A DNA stretch of 64,000 nt, taken from NCBI GenBank assembly GCA_016710785.1, contig JADJUE010000003.1, forward strand, positions 434,001-498,000. The letters are read 5' to 3'. The notes beneath the pieces are model-generated. The model ran no database searches, was not told where the DNA came from, and saw only the letters and a list, made by a program, of their open reading frames with translations. The position numbers and the translations under genes were made by a program. The stretch is from Candidatus Epilinea brevis. GTDB lineage: Bacteria > Chloroflexota > Anaerolineae > Epilineales > Epilineaceae. Positions 7,845 through 16,339 of this stretch are shown in pieces. Numbering within the stretch: the stretch's first letter is position 1; each line of letters begins with the position of its first letter.

Positions 7845-10800
7845 ATGCACCCTCCCTGCGGCCGCTCCTCGCGCCTCGGGTTCCTTCCCCTGGCGGCCGG
7901 CCTCGTGCTCGCCACCGCCTGGGGCTGGGCCTGGATCGACGGCGCGGCGCAGGCGCGCGAGCCTCTGCCGGAGACGACCGGTTACGCCAGATCTGCAGCA
8001 GGCGACGTTCGGCCGTCGGAGGACGGCGTTCAGTCGGATGGCCGCCCGCAGCGCCCACCTCCCGCCCCCGACGCCCTCCTGCAATCCGCCGTCACCATCA
8101 CCCGCACCCTGCCGCCCGAGCGCTATGCGCTGGTGGACAGCTGGCCGGCCGCGCCGGCGGCCCCGCGCGGCATCCAACATCCGGCGGGCTTGTCCGTGGG
8201 AGAGGACGGTCTGGTCTACGTGGCCATGCCGCGCAGCGACCGCATCGGCGTGTGGCACATGGTCGGCGGCGCTGCGCCCGCGCCGTGGACCGGTCCCGGC
8301 GCGCCGCCCGGCCCGCGGGGCAACATGCTCACCCCCGAGCCCGCCTTGGGCGGTCCTGGCGTGCTGCGCGCCCCGGTGGACGTCGCCGTCGACAGCAAGG
8401 CCGGGCGGCTCTACGTGGCCGACAGCGGCGCCCGGCGGGTGGCGGTGCTGGCCACCCGCGGCGGGGCGCTCCTGGCCGAATGGCCGGTGGAGGGCCGGCC
8501 GACCGGCATCGCCTTGGGGCAGGACAGCAAGGTCTACGTGGCCGACGAGACCGGCCACCGCGTGCGTGTCTACGACAGCACCGGCACCCACCTGGCCGAT
8601 TGGGGCGGCTTCGGCCGCGGCCTGGGGCAGCTGGACCGGCCGGCCGGGCTGGCCATCGGGCCCAAGGACGGCTTCCTGTATGTGGCCGACAGCGGTAACC
8701 ACCGCATCCAATGGTTCGACGGCGCCGGGCAGGCGCAGGGCCGATTGCTCCTGGACAACAGCGCCGGCCCAGGGGGCATGCCTCAGGACGTCTTCGTCAA
8801 CGACAAGGGGCAGATCCACGTGGCGGTAGAGCGCGGCGTGTTGCGCTACAACAGCCCGACCAGCTACGTGGGCATCGAACGGCCCATCCTCGCGCTCCCG
8901 CCGAACGTACCGCCCGTGCCCATGGTCAACAACCACGAGGGCATCCGAGGCGTGGGCTACCATCCCAAGGCCGGCTGGGCGGTCAGCCTCGATCCGGCGC
9001 TCTGGGCCGGCGACGGCCTGGACAGCTACCCCGCGCGTTGGTTTCCCGCCTTCGGGTCCTTCAGCAGCGGCTGGCCCGCCGAGCCCTATCGCATCGCCGG
9101 CGACGGGCGGGGCAGCACCCTCCTGGACAGCCTGCCCGGCGCCTGGAACCTGGCCGCGGACGGGCGCCTGGACGGCCTCCCCGCGCCCACACCGCTCGTT
9201 CCCCATGACCAGCGCCACTGGGATCTCGCCCGTTGGGACCGCTGCCTGGCCCTCTTGGACGACAACCTGGTCACCCTGTCCAGCGACCAGAGCCGCGGCT
9301 GCCCCGTCGGGCAGCTGGAAGTGCTGGACCAGAACCAGCGCAGCCGCCGCGACCGGGTGGGCGACCTGGTGCCCGACCCCGGCTGGTGGAACCGCGCCCT
9401 GGCCCTGAACCTGGGCGGCACGCCCAACGTCGCCGTCCTGGACGCCGGCAAGGGACGCCTGGTCCTGCGCAGCCTGAACCCCATGGGCCAGCTGGTGGGC
9501 GGCGTGCAGTTGGTGGCGCAGAACGGGCCGCTCAGACCTTTCGCAGACGTAGCCTACGATGCCTTCGGCACCGCCTGGGTGCTGGCCAAGGATGGCGGCC
9601 TTCTGCCCGTCGATCGGCGGGGGCGGACGGGGGACGAGGTAACCCCGGACCTCGGCGGGCGCGGCGCGGAGGCGCTGGCCCTGGGGCCGGAGGGCGAGTT
9701 CTTCGTCCTGGCGACGGACGGCTGGGTCTTCAAGGCCGCGCGCGACGGATCCATTCGCGCCGCCTGGGACGCCCGCTGGGACGGCGCGGGCGGCGCCGTG
9801 GCCTACGCCGACCTCACGGTGGATGAGGCGGGCCGGGTGCTCCTGACCGACAGCCGCCTGGACCGCGTGCTGGTCTGGGCGCCGGAGGGGGGGCCGGGGC
9901 AGGCGGTGGACCGCGCCGACGGCCCGCCATGCCGGCTGGTCCCCGACAAGCGCGCCGCCCCCGCCCGCCTGGCGCTAGGCGACACGACGACCGTGACCTT
10001 GAGCGTCGCTACCGACTGCGGCGAGGCCTGGCGCGCCCTGGACATCGTCCTGGTCGTCGATGCCGGCTGTGACATGGCCGGCGAGCGTCTGGCGAAGCTG
10101 CGCGAGGCCGGCATCGCCCTGGCGGGGGCTCTCAGGCAGGACCGCGACCAAGTCGCCGTGGTCAGCTTCAGCACTGAGGTGGACGGCAAGGAGGGCGGCG
10201 CCCGCCTGCTGCTGCCCTTGACCGCGGATCGCGCCGCCGCCTCGGCGGCCCTCGGCGGACTGAAGACCAGCTGCCTGCCTTTGGCCTTCCTGGGCATCAC
10301 CCCCAGCTACCCGATGGACCTGGCCGGCGGCCTGCGCGCCGGACGCGAGGCACTGTTCGGCCCCGCCGGTCGGACGGAGGCCGGCAAGGTGCTGATCGTC
10401 CTCTCGCCGCGCAGCCAGACGCCGCGCCGACCGGCGCTCTGGGAGGCGCGACGCCTGTGGCAGGCCGGGGTGCGCGTCTACAGCCTGACGGTGGGCCAGG
10501 ACAGCCTGAACCAGGCCAAGGACGGCCCCGATCGCGGACTGATCGCCGCCCTGGCCAGCCGCGGCGCGGGCTACCAGGAAGTGGGCGCGCCCAATGCCCT
10601 GCCGGCCATCCTGAAGGACCTCGGCCTGGCGGTCTCCGACCGCCACCTGCTGCGCGACATCCGCGTGGTGGACAGGATACCGGCCAACATGCGCCTGGAT
10701 CCTGGCAGCATCAGCCCGCCAGCCAGGGTGCTGCCGGACGGCGCACTGGAATGGCATTTCCAGAACATTGGCTGGGAGGGCCTGCCACCGCTCAGCTTCC

Positions 10801-11642
10801 GCCTGGAGCCGCTGGTGGCGGGCGTCTGGCCGACCAACATCGAGGCCCGCGGCGCCTATACGGACGGACTCGGCTACGATGGCAGCATCCTCTTTCCCGT
10901 GCCTTACGTGGAGGTGATCGGGCCCACGCCGTCGCCCACGGCCAGCTCCGAGCCTTCCGCAACGGTGCCGCCGACCGCTAGCGCCACCCCTACCGCAACG
11001 CCGTCGCCGACGCGGGTCCCCAGAACCGCCTCGCCGACGCCGACCGGCCCGCGGCGCCTCTTCCTGCCCGTCCTCTTCTACGAGCAATGCATCCCCAAGG
11101 CGCGGCCGGTGGACGTGGCCCTGGCCATCGACACGTCCTCGTCCATGCTGGGGGCCAAGCTGGAGGCGGCCAAGACCGCCGCCGGCGCCTTCCTGGACCA
11201 GTTGGACCTGCGCCGCGACCGGGCAGCCGTGGTGGGCTTCGACGCGACCGCACGCCTGGCCCAGCCGCTCAGCGCCGACCGCTCCGCCTTGGATGGGGCG
11301 CTGGCGGCTCTCGGCCCGGGCGTCGGCACGCGCATCGACGAAGGTCTGTGGGCGGCGCTCAACGAACTGACCGGAGCGCGCCGACGCGCGGGAGCCGATC
11401 CGGTCATCGTCCTGCTCACCGACGGCCGGCCGCAGGAAGGCACGGAAGGCCGCATCCGCCAGGCTTCGGCTCTGGCCCGGCAACTGGGCGTGGCGGTCTA
11501 CGCCGTGGGGCTGGGCGAGGACGTGCTACCGGAGGTCCTGCGAGATATCGCGGGCGACCCGTCACGGGTCTTTCTGGCGCCGGACGCTCGGGATCTGGCG
11601 GACATCTACCGGCAGGTGGCGCGGGTCATCCCCTGCCGTTGA
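7845..11642 (+). CDS. Secreted NHL-propeller protein with two VWA domains
   Basis: 1265 aa. Residues 1-37 form a signal peptide with core LGFLPLAAGLVLATAWGWAW. NHL-type repeats (YVADSGxHRxxxF patterns) fill about 95-300, and further blades continue to about 700. A first VWA-like domain starts near 729, but its MIDAS is degenerate (DAGCDM instead of DxSxS). A DUF11-like beta domain (about 928-1025), a Pro/Thr/Ser linker (about 1028-1065) and the motif LFLPVLFYEQC follow. A second VWA domain with an intact DTSSSM MIDAS runs from about 1088 to the C-terminus, which ends IPCR. The protein is expected to be surface-exposed. It is divergent from the GntR operon, and no good ribosome site precedes the ATG. 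Function is unknown; adhesion or surface assembly is an inference. Confidence 0.8.
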   Translation: MHPPCGRSSRLGFLPLAAGLVLATAWGWAWIDGAAQAREPLPETTGYARSAAGDVRPSEDGVQSDGRPQRPPPAPDALLQSAVTITRTLPPERYALVDSWPAAPAAPRGIQHPAGLSVGEDGLVYVAMPRSDRIGVWHMVGGAAPAPWTGPGAPPGPRGNMLTPEPALGGPGVLRAPVDVAVDSKAGRLYVADSGARRVAVLATRGGALLAEWPVEGRPTGIALGQDSKVYVADETGHRVRVYDSTGTHLADWGGFGRGLGQLDRPAGLAIGPKDGFLYVADSGNHRIQWFDGAGQAQGRLLLDNSAGPGGMPQDVFVNDKGQIHVAVERGVLRYNSPTSYVGIERPILALPPNVPPVPMVNNHEGIRGVGYHPKAGWAVSLDPALWAGDGLDSYPARWFPAFGSFSSGWPAEPYRIAGDGRGSTLLDSLPGAWNLAADGRLDGLPAPTPLVPHDQRHWDLARWDRCLALLDDNLVTLSSDQSRGCPVGQLEVLDQNQRSRRDRVGDLVPDPGWWNRALALNLGGTPNVAVLDAGKGRLVLRSLNPMGQLVGGVQLVAQNGPLRPFADVAYDAFGTAWVLAKDGGLLPVDRRGRTGDEVTPDLGGRGAEALALGPEGEFFVLATDGWVFKAARDGSIRAAWDARWDGAGGAVAYADLTVDEAGRVLLTDSRLDRVLVWAPEGGPGQAVDRADGPPCRLVPDKRAAPARLALGDTTTVTLSVATDCGEAWRALDIVLVVDAGCDMAGERLAKLREAGIALAGALRQDRDQVAVVSFSTEVDGKEGGARLLLPLTADRAAASAALGGLKTSCLPLAFLGITPSYPMDLAGGLRAGREALFGPAGRTEAGKVLIVLSPRSQTPRRPALWEARRLWQAGVRVYSLTVGQDSLNQAKDGPDRGLIAALASRGAGYQEVGAPNALPAILKDLGLAVSDRHLLRDIRVVDRIPANMRLDPGSISPPARVLPDGALEWHFQNIGWEGLPPLSFRLEPLVAGVWPTNIEARGAYTDGLGYDGSILFPVPYVEVIGPTPSPTASSEPSATVPPTASATPTATPSPTRVPRTASPTPTGPRRLFLPVLFYEQCIPKARPVDVALAIDTSSSMLGAKLEAAKTAAGAFLDQLDLRRDRAAVVGFDATARLAQPLSADRSALDGALAALGPGVGTRIDEGLWAALNELTGARRRAGADPVIVLLTDGRPQEGTEGRIRQASALARQLGVAVYAVGLGEDVLPEVLRDIAGDPSRVFLAPDARDLADIYRQVARVIPCR

Positions 11643-11739
11643 GGACAGAATGGGAGCCGTGGGGTCTGGTGTTGCGCTGGATCGGGGCAAGCCGCGGGCT
11701 GTTCGGCGCTGCGCCCCTGCTCAGATCGGTGGAAGTAGT

Positions 11740-11771
11740 GACGCCCCGCCGCCAGATGGCAGCGGGGCGTC
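11740..11771. terminator. Hairpin between convergent VWA genes
   Basis: GACGCCCCGC (11740-11749) pairs perfectly with GCGGGGCGTC (11762-11771) over a 12-nt loop, in the gap between two convergent genes. There is no long T-run on either side, so this is a terminator-like stem rather than a classical intrinsic terminator. Confidence 0.5.
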
Positions 11772-11864
11772 GGCGCGGCAACGCTCGGGCAGGAGCCTAC
11801 CACTGATGTAAGCGCGTGCGAGGATACCCCTGATAGGTGGTGGCGGCAAGGCGAGAGGGCGGGC

Positions 11865-14657
11865 CTACGAGCAGGGAATCGTCTCCGCCAGACCCCGGTA
11901 GATGCCCGCCAGGTCCGCTGGCGACGGGGCCGGCAGCACCCGCGCCGCATCGCCCGTCAGCTCCCGAAGCAGCCCCAGGTCCACGTCCGTCCCCAGGCCG
12001 ATGGCGTAGATCAGCGTGCCTCGCGCGCGGGCCTGCCGGGCCGCGTCCCGCGCCAGGCCACCGCTGCCGGCGTCCGGCTGGCTGTCGGTCAAGAGGATGA
12101 TGACCGGCCGGCCTTCGGCACGGGCGCGCGGACCGCGCAGTTCGGCATCGGCCGCGATGAGGCCCAGGTCGATGCGTGTGCCCTGGCCCGTCTGCGGCGC
12201 GGCCAGGGCCAGCTCCAAGAGCGAGCGGCTGCCGGTCAAGCCCGATTCCAGCCGCGCCCGGCCGTGAAAGCTGACGACGGCCACGCGGTCCCGCGGCAGG
12301 TCCACCAGGTCCACGAAGGCCTGGGCGGCAGCCAGGGCGGCGGCCAGCTTGGGCCCGGCCATGGACTGCGAGCTGTCCAGGACCAAGGCCACGTCCAAGG
12401 GCCGGCGGCGCAGCGCCAGACAATGGCCGCGGCCCAGAAATGGCAGGAGGAGCGACCGTGGCGGGGCTGGCGTGACCGTGGCGCGGGTCGGCAACTCCGT
12501 GGGACGGGGAGTGTCCGTGGACGGCGGGGTCGGCGGCAGCGGCGTCGGCGACGGCTCCGGCGGTGGCGGCGGACTCGCCGAGGGCAGCGGGGTCGGGGCG
12601 CAGGCGGGCGTCCAGTTCAGGTCGACAACCCGCTGCCCGTAGCGCGCCCCGTCTCCAACCGCCGTCAACAGCAGGCGGTAGATGCCCGCCGGCGTCTCCG
12701 CCGGCGCCTCAATCGCCAGGTCGAAGGGCCGCAGAGCGCCCGCTGGAGGCACCGTCACAGCCACATGCTCGGCGGGGGTCGCCAGCAGCCAGCCGGCGCG
12801 CTCCGGCGGCTGGACCTGCAGCGTCAGGCGGCCGATGCGCCTGCCGGAGCCACCCAGCAGATCGGCCAGCGCCGTAGGCAGACGGTTCACGTTGCTCAGG
12901 TCCACGGCAGCCCCGCCCGGTCCGGCACGCCCCGCCCAGGCCGACCAGTAGCGGGTGAGCTCCGCGCTCAGGCTGACCAGCTCCGGCGGTGCCGCGCCAC
13001 TGATGGTGGCCATCAAGGTGACGTCCTCGGCCTTCAAACGGTCCAGGAGGTCCTGCCAGTCCAGGTCGTCGGCCGTGCCCGGCAGCAGGTCGGCTCCGCT
13101 GTCGCGCCACCAGGCGGGGCGGCCGGGCGTCCAGACGCCCGGCACCCTGGGGTTGGCGATGCCGGCGTTCAGATCGTCGTCGCGCGGCACTGAATCACCC
13201 AGCAGGACGATGACCCGCCGCGCGCCGCTTCGCCAGCCGACAAGGGGGCTGTCGAGGGCCCCGGCGATGGCCGAGGCGTAGGCCTCCGGCGCGTCGCCGC
13301 CCCCGCCGGCGTAGAGGGTGGCGGCTGCCGCGGCCAGGTCTGCCTCATCCGTGGAAAGCGCGCCGCGAAGCTGCCAGGCCCAGTCGCTGGGCAGGCCGGC
13401 CTGGCCGTAGGGGAAGTCCCGCACGTCGACCAGCCCCAGGGCGATGTCCGGGCTCACGGCCCTGAGACCGCTGGCGATGGCCGCGGCACGCGCCTGCACG
13501 GTGGAGATGAGGCTCTCCATGCTGCCGGTCGTATCGATGACCAGCAGCAGATCCACCCGCGGCGGGGCGGGCGGGAGCGTCACCTCCCAGTTCAGCCGCG
13601 CCGGCCGGTCGGGGCAGGCGGCCAGCCCAATGGTCTCCGGCGTCGCGGTCGGGGCAGGCGGAGACGCGCTGGCCAGCGGGGTCGGGTCCGGCGCGCTCGG
13701 GCGGAAGGCCTGGATCCGCCGCCCGCCGCGGTCGGCCACCAGGAGGCGCGATCCCGCCAGGGCCAGGTCCCATGCGCCCGTGAAGCGACCCGGATCATGA
13801 CCCAGGCCGCCAAACAGCGGTCCCGTCACCTGCCCTGAGGTCGGGTCGACCGCCACCACCGTCTCGTCGGCCAACAGGGCGTAGAGGCGGCCGGCGGCCG
13901 CATCGGCGGCCAGGGCGCGGGGGGCGGCCGGCAGGAGCAGGAAGCCCTCCGGGTTGCCCTGGAGATCCAGCCGCTGCAGGCGCCGGTTACCCGCTTCGGC
14001 CACGAAGACGCGCGGCGGCTGGGCCAGATCGGCGGTGGCCATGCGCGCCAGGGCGACGTCCACAGGCGAGCGGAAGCTGCCCGGGGTCTCGCCCACCGTG
14101 CCCAGGCGCAGGCGGCGCTGGCCATCGGTCGTGCGGTAGGCCAGCAGGCGGGACTGGACCAGGTCGGTGCCGTAGAGAAGACCGCCGGCCAGATCCAGGG
14201 TCAGCCCGCGCGCCGCCGGACCGAAGTCCGGATGGCCGTCGCCGGCCGGCGCCTCCCAGAGAGGGGCGCCATCGGGCGCCTGGGCCAGCAGGCGGTCGGC
14301 GGTGGCCACATAGACCGTGCCGTCGGGCGAGGACGCGACGGCGATGGGACGCTGCTCGACGCCCGCCGTGTCGCGGACCACCCGCGACCAGACGAGCGAG
14401 CCGTCCGCCGCCCGCCGCGCCAAGCCCTTGTGATCCACGCTGGTCTGGCGCGGCTGGCTGACCGTGTAGAAACCTCCGTCCGGCAGGCCGGCGAGACCCA
14501 GCACGTCCTCGTCGCCCGTCGTCCAGGAGCTGTCCAGGATCCAAGGCAGTTCGGCATCGGTCTCCGCGGCCGCCGGCGGCCGCGTCGGTGACAGGGTCAG
14601 GGCGACGGCCAGGCCGATGCCAACCAGCGCTCCGCCGCGTAGGAGCCGGCGGTTCAA
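11865..14657 (-). CDS. Secreted propeller protein with two VWA domains
   Basis: 930 aa from the proposed TTG start at 14657, chosen because a clean n-region and hydrophobic core (LLRGGALVGIGLAVALTL) then begin at once; an ATG at 14732 is the alternative. Beta-propeller repeats occupy about 40-330. A Pro-rich linker leads to a first VWA with intact MIDAS DTTGSM, of the integrin-beta-like class. A second long Pro/Ser/Thr linker and the motif LLLPFLGRGHC precede the last VWA (DSSQSM), which ends IPCS. The architecture mirrors the genes at 7845 and 18808, so they are paralogues. It follows the GH105-like gene by 31 bp on the same strand and is probably cotranscribed with it. Confidence 0.78.
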   Translation of the reverse strand: MNRRLLRGGALVGIGLAVALTLSPTRPPAAAETDAELPWILDSSWTTGDEDVLGLAGLPDGGFYTVSQPRQTSVDHKGLARRAADGSLVWSRVVRDTAGVEQRPIAVASSPDGTVYVATADRLLAQAPDGAPLWEAPAGDGHPDFGPAARGLTLDLAGGLLYGTDLVQSRLLAYRTTDGQRRLRLGTVGETPGSFRSPVDVALARMATADLAQPPRVFVAEAGNRRLQRLDLQGNPEGFLLLPAAPRALAADAAAGRLYALLADETVVAVDPTSGQVTGPLFGGLGHDPGRFTGAWDLALAGSRLLVADRGGRRIQAFRPSAPDPTPLASASPPAPTATPETIGLAACPDRPARLNWEVTLPPAPPRVDLLLVIDTTGSMESLISTVQARAAAIASGLRAVSPDIALGLVDVRDFPYGQAGLPSDWAWQLRGALSTDEADLAAAAATLYAGGGGDAPEAYASAIAGALDSPLVGWRSGARRVIVLLGDSVPRDDDLNAGIANPRVPGVWTPGRPAWWRDSGADLLPGTADDLDWQDLLDRLKAEDVTLMATISGAAPPELVSLSAELTRYWSAWAGRAGPGGAAVDLSNVNRLPTALADLLGGSGRRIGRLTLQVQPPERAGWLLATPAEHVAVTVPPAGALRPFDLAIEAPAETPAGIYRLLLTAVGDGARYGQRVVDLNWTPACAPTPLPSASPPPPPEPSPTPLPPTPPSTDTPRPTELPTRATVTPAPPRSLLLPFLGRGHCLALRRRPLDVALVLDSSQSMAGPKLAAALAAAQAFVDLVDLPRDRVAVVSFHGRARLESGLTGSRSLLELALAAPQTGQGTRIDLGLIAADAELRGPRARAEGRPVIILLTDSQPDAGSGGLARDAARQARARGTLIYAIGLGTDVDLGLLRELTGDAARVLPAPSPADLAGIYRGLAETIPCS

Positions 14658-14688
14658 TCCGACGCCGCCTGGTCGGCGTGGGCGGCCA

Positions 14689-15903
14689 TCAGCGCCAGGA
14701 AGCGGCCATGAGCAGATAGAGCCCCTGGCCATAGGGCTTGATCTGGTCGAAGGGCACCTGGTTGTAGATCTCAAGGGTCGGAGCCACGCCGGTACCGGTG
14801 GAAACGCGGGTCAGGGTGCCGTCGGCGGCCACCAAGGCATCCACCGCCCGGGCAGCGAGCAGGCCCGTCGGGCGCAGGCGCCTGTCCACCCAACCCGCGT
14901 CCGTGGCGCGCAGGACGGCCGCGGCGATCGCCGCGCTGCCCGAGGATTCCAGGTAGAAGTCCGGACGGGTGACCACCGTATGCCACAGCCCGGAAGGGTC
15001 CTGCACGGCGGTGAGGCCCAAGAACTGCTGTTCCAGACGGGCGCGGATCTGTGCCTGGCGCGGGTCGCCGGCGGGCAGGGCCGCGAGGATCTCAGTGGCC
15101 GCCAGGGCCGCCCAGCCGTTGCCCCGCGCCCATTGGGCCCCGGAAAGATGCGCCGCGCCGCCGCCCCGTTGCTCAGAGGCATCCCAGCCGTGGTACCAGC
15201 GGCCGCTGATGGGGTCTTGGAGGCGCCGGGCATGGGCCAGGTATTCATCCACGGCCATGCCCAGGCAATCCACGCAGCCGTGACGCGCGCCCAGCCGCGC
15301 CAGCAGCGGGACGCTGACGATCAGGGTATCGTCCCAAAGCTGGTCATCCTTGTGGGCCAAGGCCCCGTGCACCCGCGGCGCCTGGTCGCGCAGATAGGCC
15401 GCGCAGCGCAGCGCCACGTCCAGGTAGCGCGCTTCACCGGTCTGCTCATGGACCAGGAGCGCCGGCCAGGCCGGCGTGCAGTGGTTGGGGTGGCGCGGTC
15501 GAACGCCCTCGGCCAGCCGGGTGTCCAGCCAGACGCGGGCGGCAGACAGAATCGCGGCGTCTCCGCTGCCTTCCTGAATCGCCAGCAGCCCGGCCCAGGC
15601 CACGCCTGCTTCCCAGTCCCAGCTGCGCGACGCTCCGTCCTCCGACCCGGCCAGGGCGAGGCTGCGCTGGATGACCGCTGCCAGGTGGGTGGGGCCTTCG
15701 CCGTCCGCGGCTGCTACCCCGGCCGTCGGCGCCGATTCGGCGATCAAAGCGTCGGGGGGGGCGATTTCAATGTTGCCGGCAGGGGAGGCATCGGCCTGCG
15801 CCCGCGCGGTCGTCGCGGTCGACGCAAGCATGGCCAGGAGCATCAAGCCGCCGGCCGCGGCCCCGGCGCGGCCGGGCAGAAGGAAGAAGGGTCTGTAGAT
15901 CAT
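14689..15903 (-). CDS. Secreted GH105-like unsaturated glucuronyl/rhamnogalacturonyl hydrolase
   Basis: 404 aa. The start ATG at 15903 is supported by AGGAG ten bases upstream and places a signal peptide (core GAAAGGLMLLAMLASTATTA, cleavage near ARA-QA) at the N-terminus. The alpha/alpha-barrel signatures HKDDQLWDDTLIVSVPLL, ARGNGW, ESSGSA and YGQGLYLLM match the YteR/YesR (GH105) and GH88 families. These hydrate and cleave unsaturated uronyl ends left by polysaccharide lyases. The Asp in WDDT is the expected catalytic acid. No lyase or uronate catabolic genes accompany it, so it may act alone on environmental or matrix polysaccharide. The exact substrate is unknown. Confidence 0.75.
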   Translation of the reverse strand: MIYRPFFLLPGRAGAAAGGLMLLAMLASTATTARAQADASPAGNIEIAPPDALIAESAPTAGVAAADGEGPTHLAAVIQRSLALAGSEDGASRSWDWEAGVAWAGLLAIQEGSGDAAILSAARVWLDTRLAEGVRPRHPNHCTPAWPALLVHEQTGEARYLDVALRCAAYLRDQAPRVHGALAHKDDQLWDDTLIVSVPLLARLGARHGCVDCLGMAVDEYLAHARRLQDPISGRWYHGWDASEQRGGGAAHLSGAQWARGNGWAALAATEILAALPAGDPRQAQIRARLEQQFLGLTAVQDPSGLWHTVVTRPDFYLESSGSAAIAAAVLRATDAGWVDRRLRPTGLLAARAVDALVAADGTLTRVSTGTGVAPTLEIYNQVPFDQIKPYGQGLYLLMAASWR

Positions 15904-16006
15904 GGTGGGGGGTCTCCTACCGGGCTCGGTTCGGCGTTCGTCCCGGCATAGGATGGGACGCAAGAACCCATCGGGCACTTGCGTCCGCGATAGCCCTTAA
16001 CGCAAC

Positions 16007-16033
16007 CAGCCCAACGGGCGTTCCGTTGGGCTG
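16007..16033 (-). terminator. Stem-loop downstream of tRNA-Ala
   Basis: CAGCCCAACGG (16007-16017) pairs perfectly with CCGTTGGGCTG (16023-16033) over a 5-nt loop, six bases beyond the tRNA 3' end on the minus strand. The T-run after it is weak. A processing or termination hairpin is the simplest reading. Confidence 0.6.
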
Positions 16034-16039
16034 ATCAGG

Positions 16040-16112
16040 TGGAGCAGAGGGGACTCGAACCCCTGACCTCTACTGTGCGATAGTAGCGCTCTCCCAGCTG
16101 AGCTACTGCCCC
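16040..16112 (-). tRNA. tRNA-Ala (CGC)
   Basis: A full cloverleaf reads on the minus strand from GGGGCAG at 16112 to the discriminator A at 16040. The anticodon stem CTACT/AGTAG encloses the loop ATCGCAC, giving anticodon CGC for codon GCG. The acceptor has the G3:U70 pair that specifies alanine. The T arm carries GGTTCGAGTCC. CCA is not encoded (the next bases are CCT), so it must be added after transcription. Confidence 0.95.
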
Positions 16113-16126
16113 TCGCGGGAGGGTGG

Positions 16127-16154
16127 ATTATAGCCGGTTGGCAACCGGCGGCAA
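16127..16154 (-). promoter_or_regulatory. Promoter of tRNA-Ala
   Basis: Minus strand TTGCCG (16149-16154), a 16-bp spacer and a consensus TATAAT (16127-16132), placed 14 bases before the mature tRNA 5' end. Confidence 0.75.
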
Positions 16155-16199
16155 GCATGATGGGTCATCGCTTCCGGGGTCGGCGCTCCGCCCGCGGCC

Positions 16200-16205
16200 T
16201 ATAAT
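16200..16205 (+). promoter_or_regulatory. -10 box upstream of the VWA gene at 16340
   Basis: A consensus TATAAT lies on the plus strand 134 bases before the start codon. No convincing -35 hexamer is present at the right distance, so this is a weak call. The leader would be unusually long and contains a small GTTCC/GGAAC hairpin. Confidence 0.35.
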
Positions 16206-16339
16206 GCGCCCCTGCCCCGGTCACGACCGCTTCGGATGGGGCGTCTTATGCGCGCGCCCGGTCGCTGCGGGCAACCATCCGGCCCGTCCGTCAATCCGTC
16301 GGAGTTCCGTCGGAACCCACCTCCCAGGACCGATCGACC

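Noticed and set aside
7845..11642. Reading the large plus-strand genes as antisense to the long minus-strand frames (for example 7782-9218 and 9975-11483)
   Set aside because: Those frames have skewed His/Gly/Arg composition and no domains; the plus frame has signal peptide, NHL and VWA motifs.
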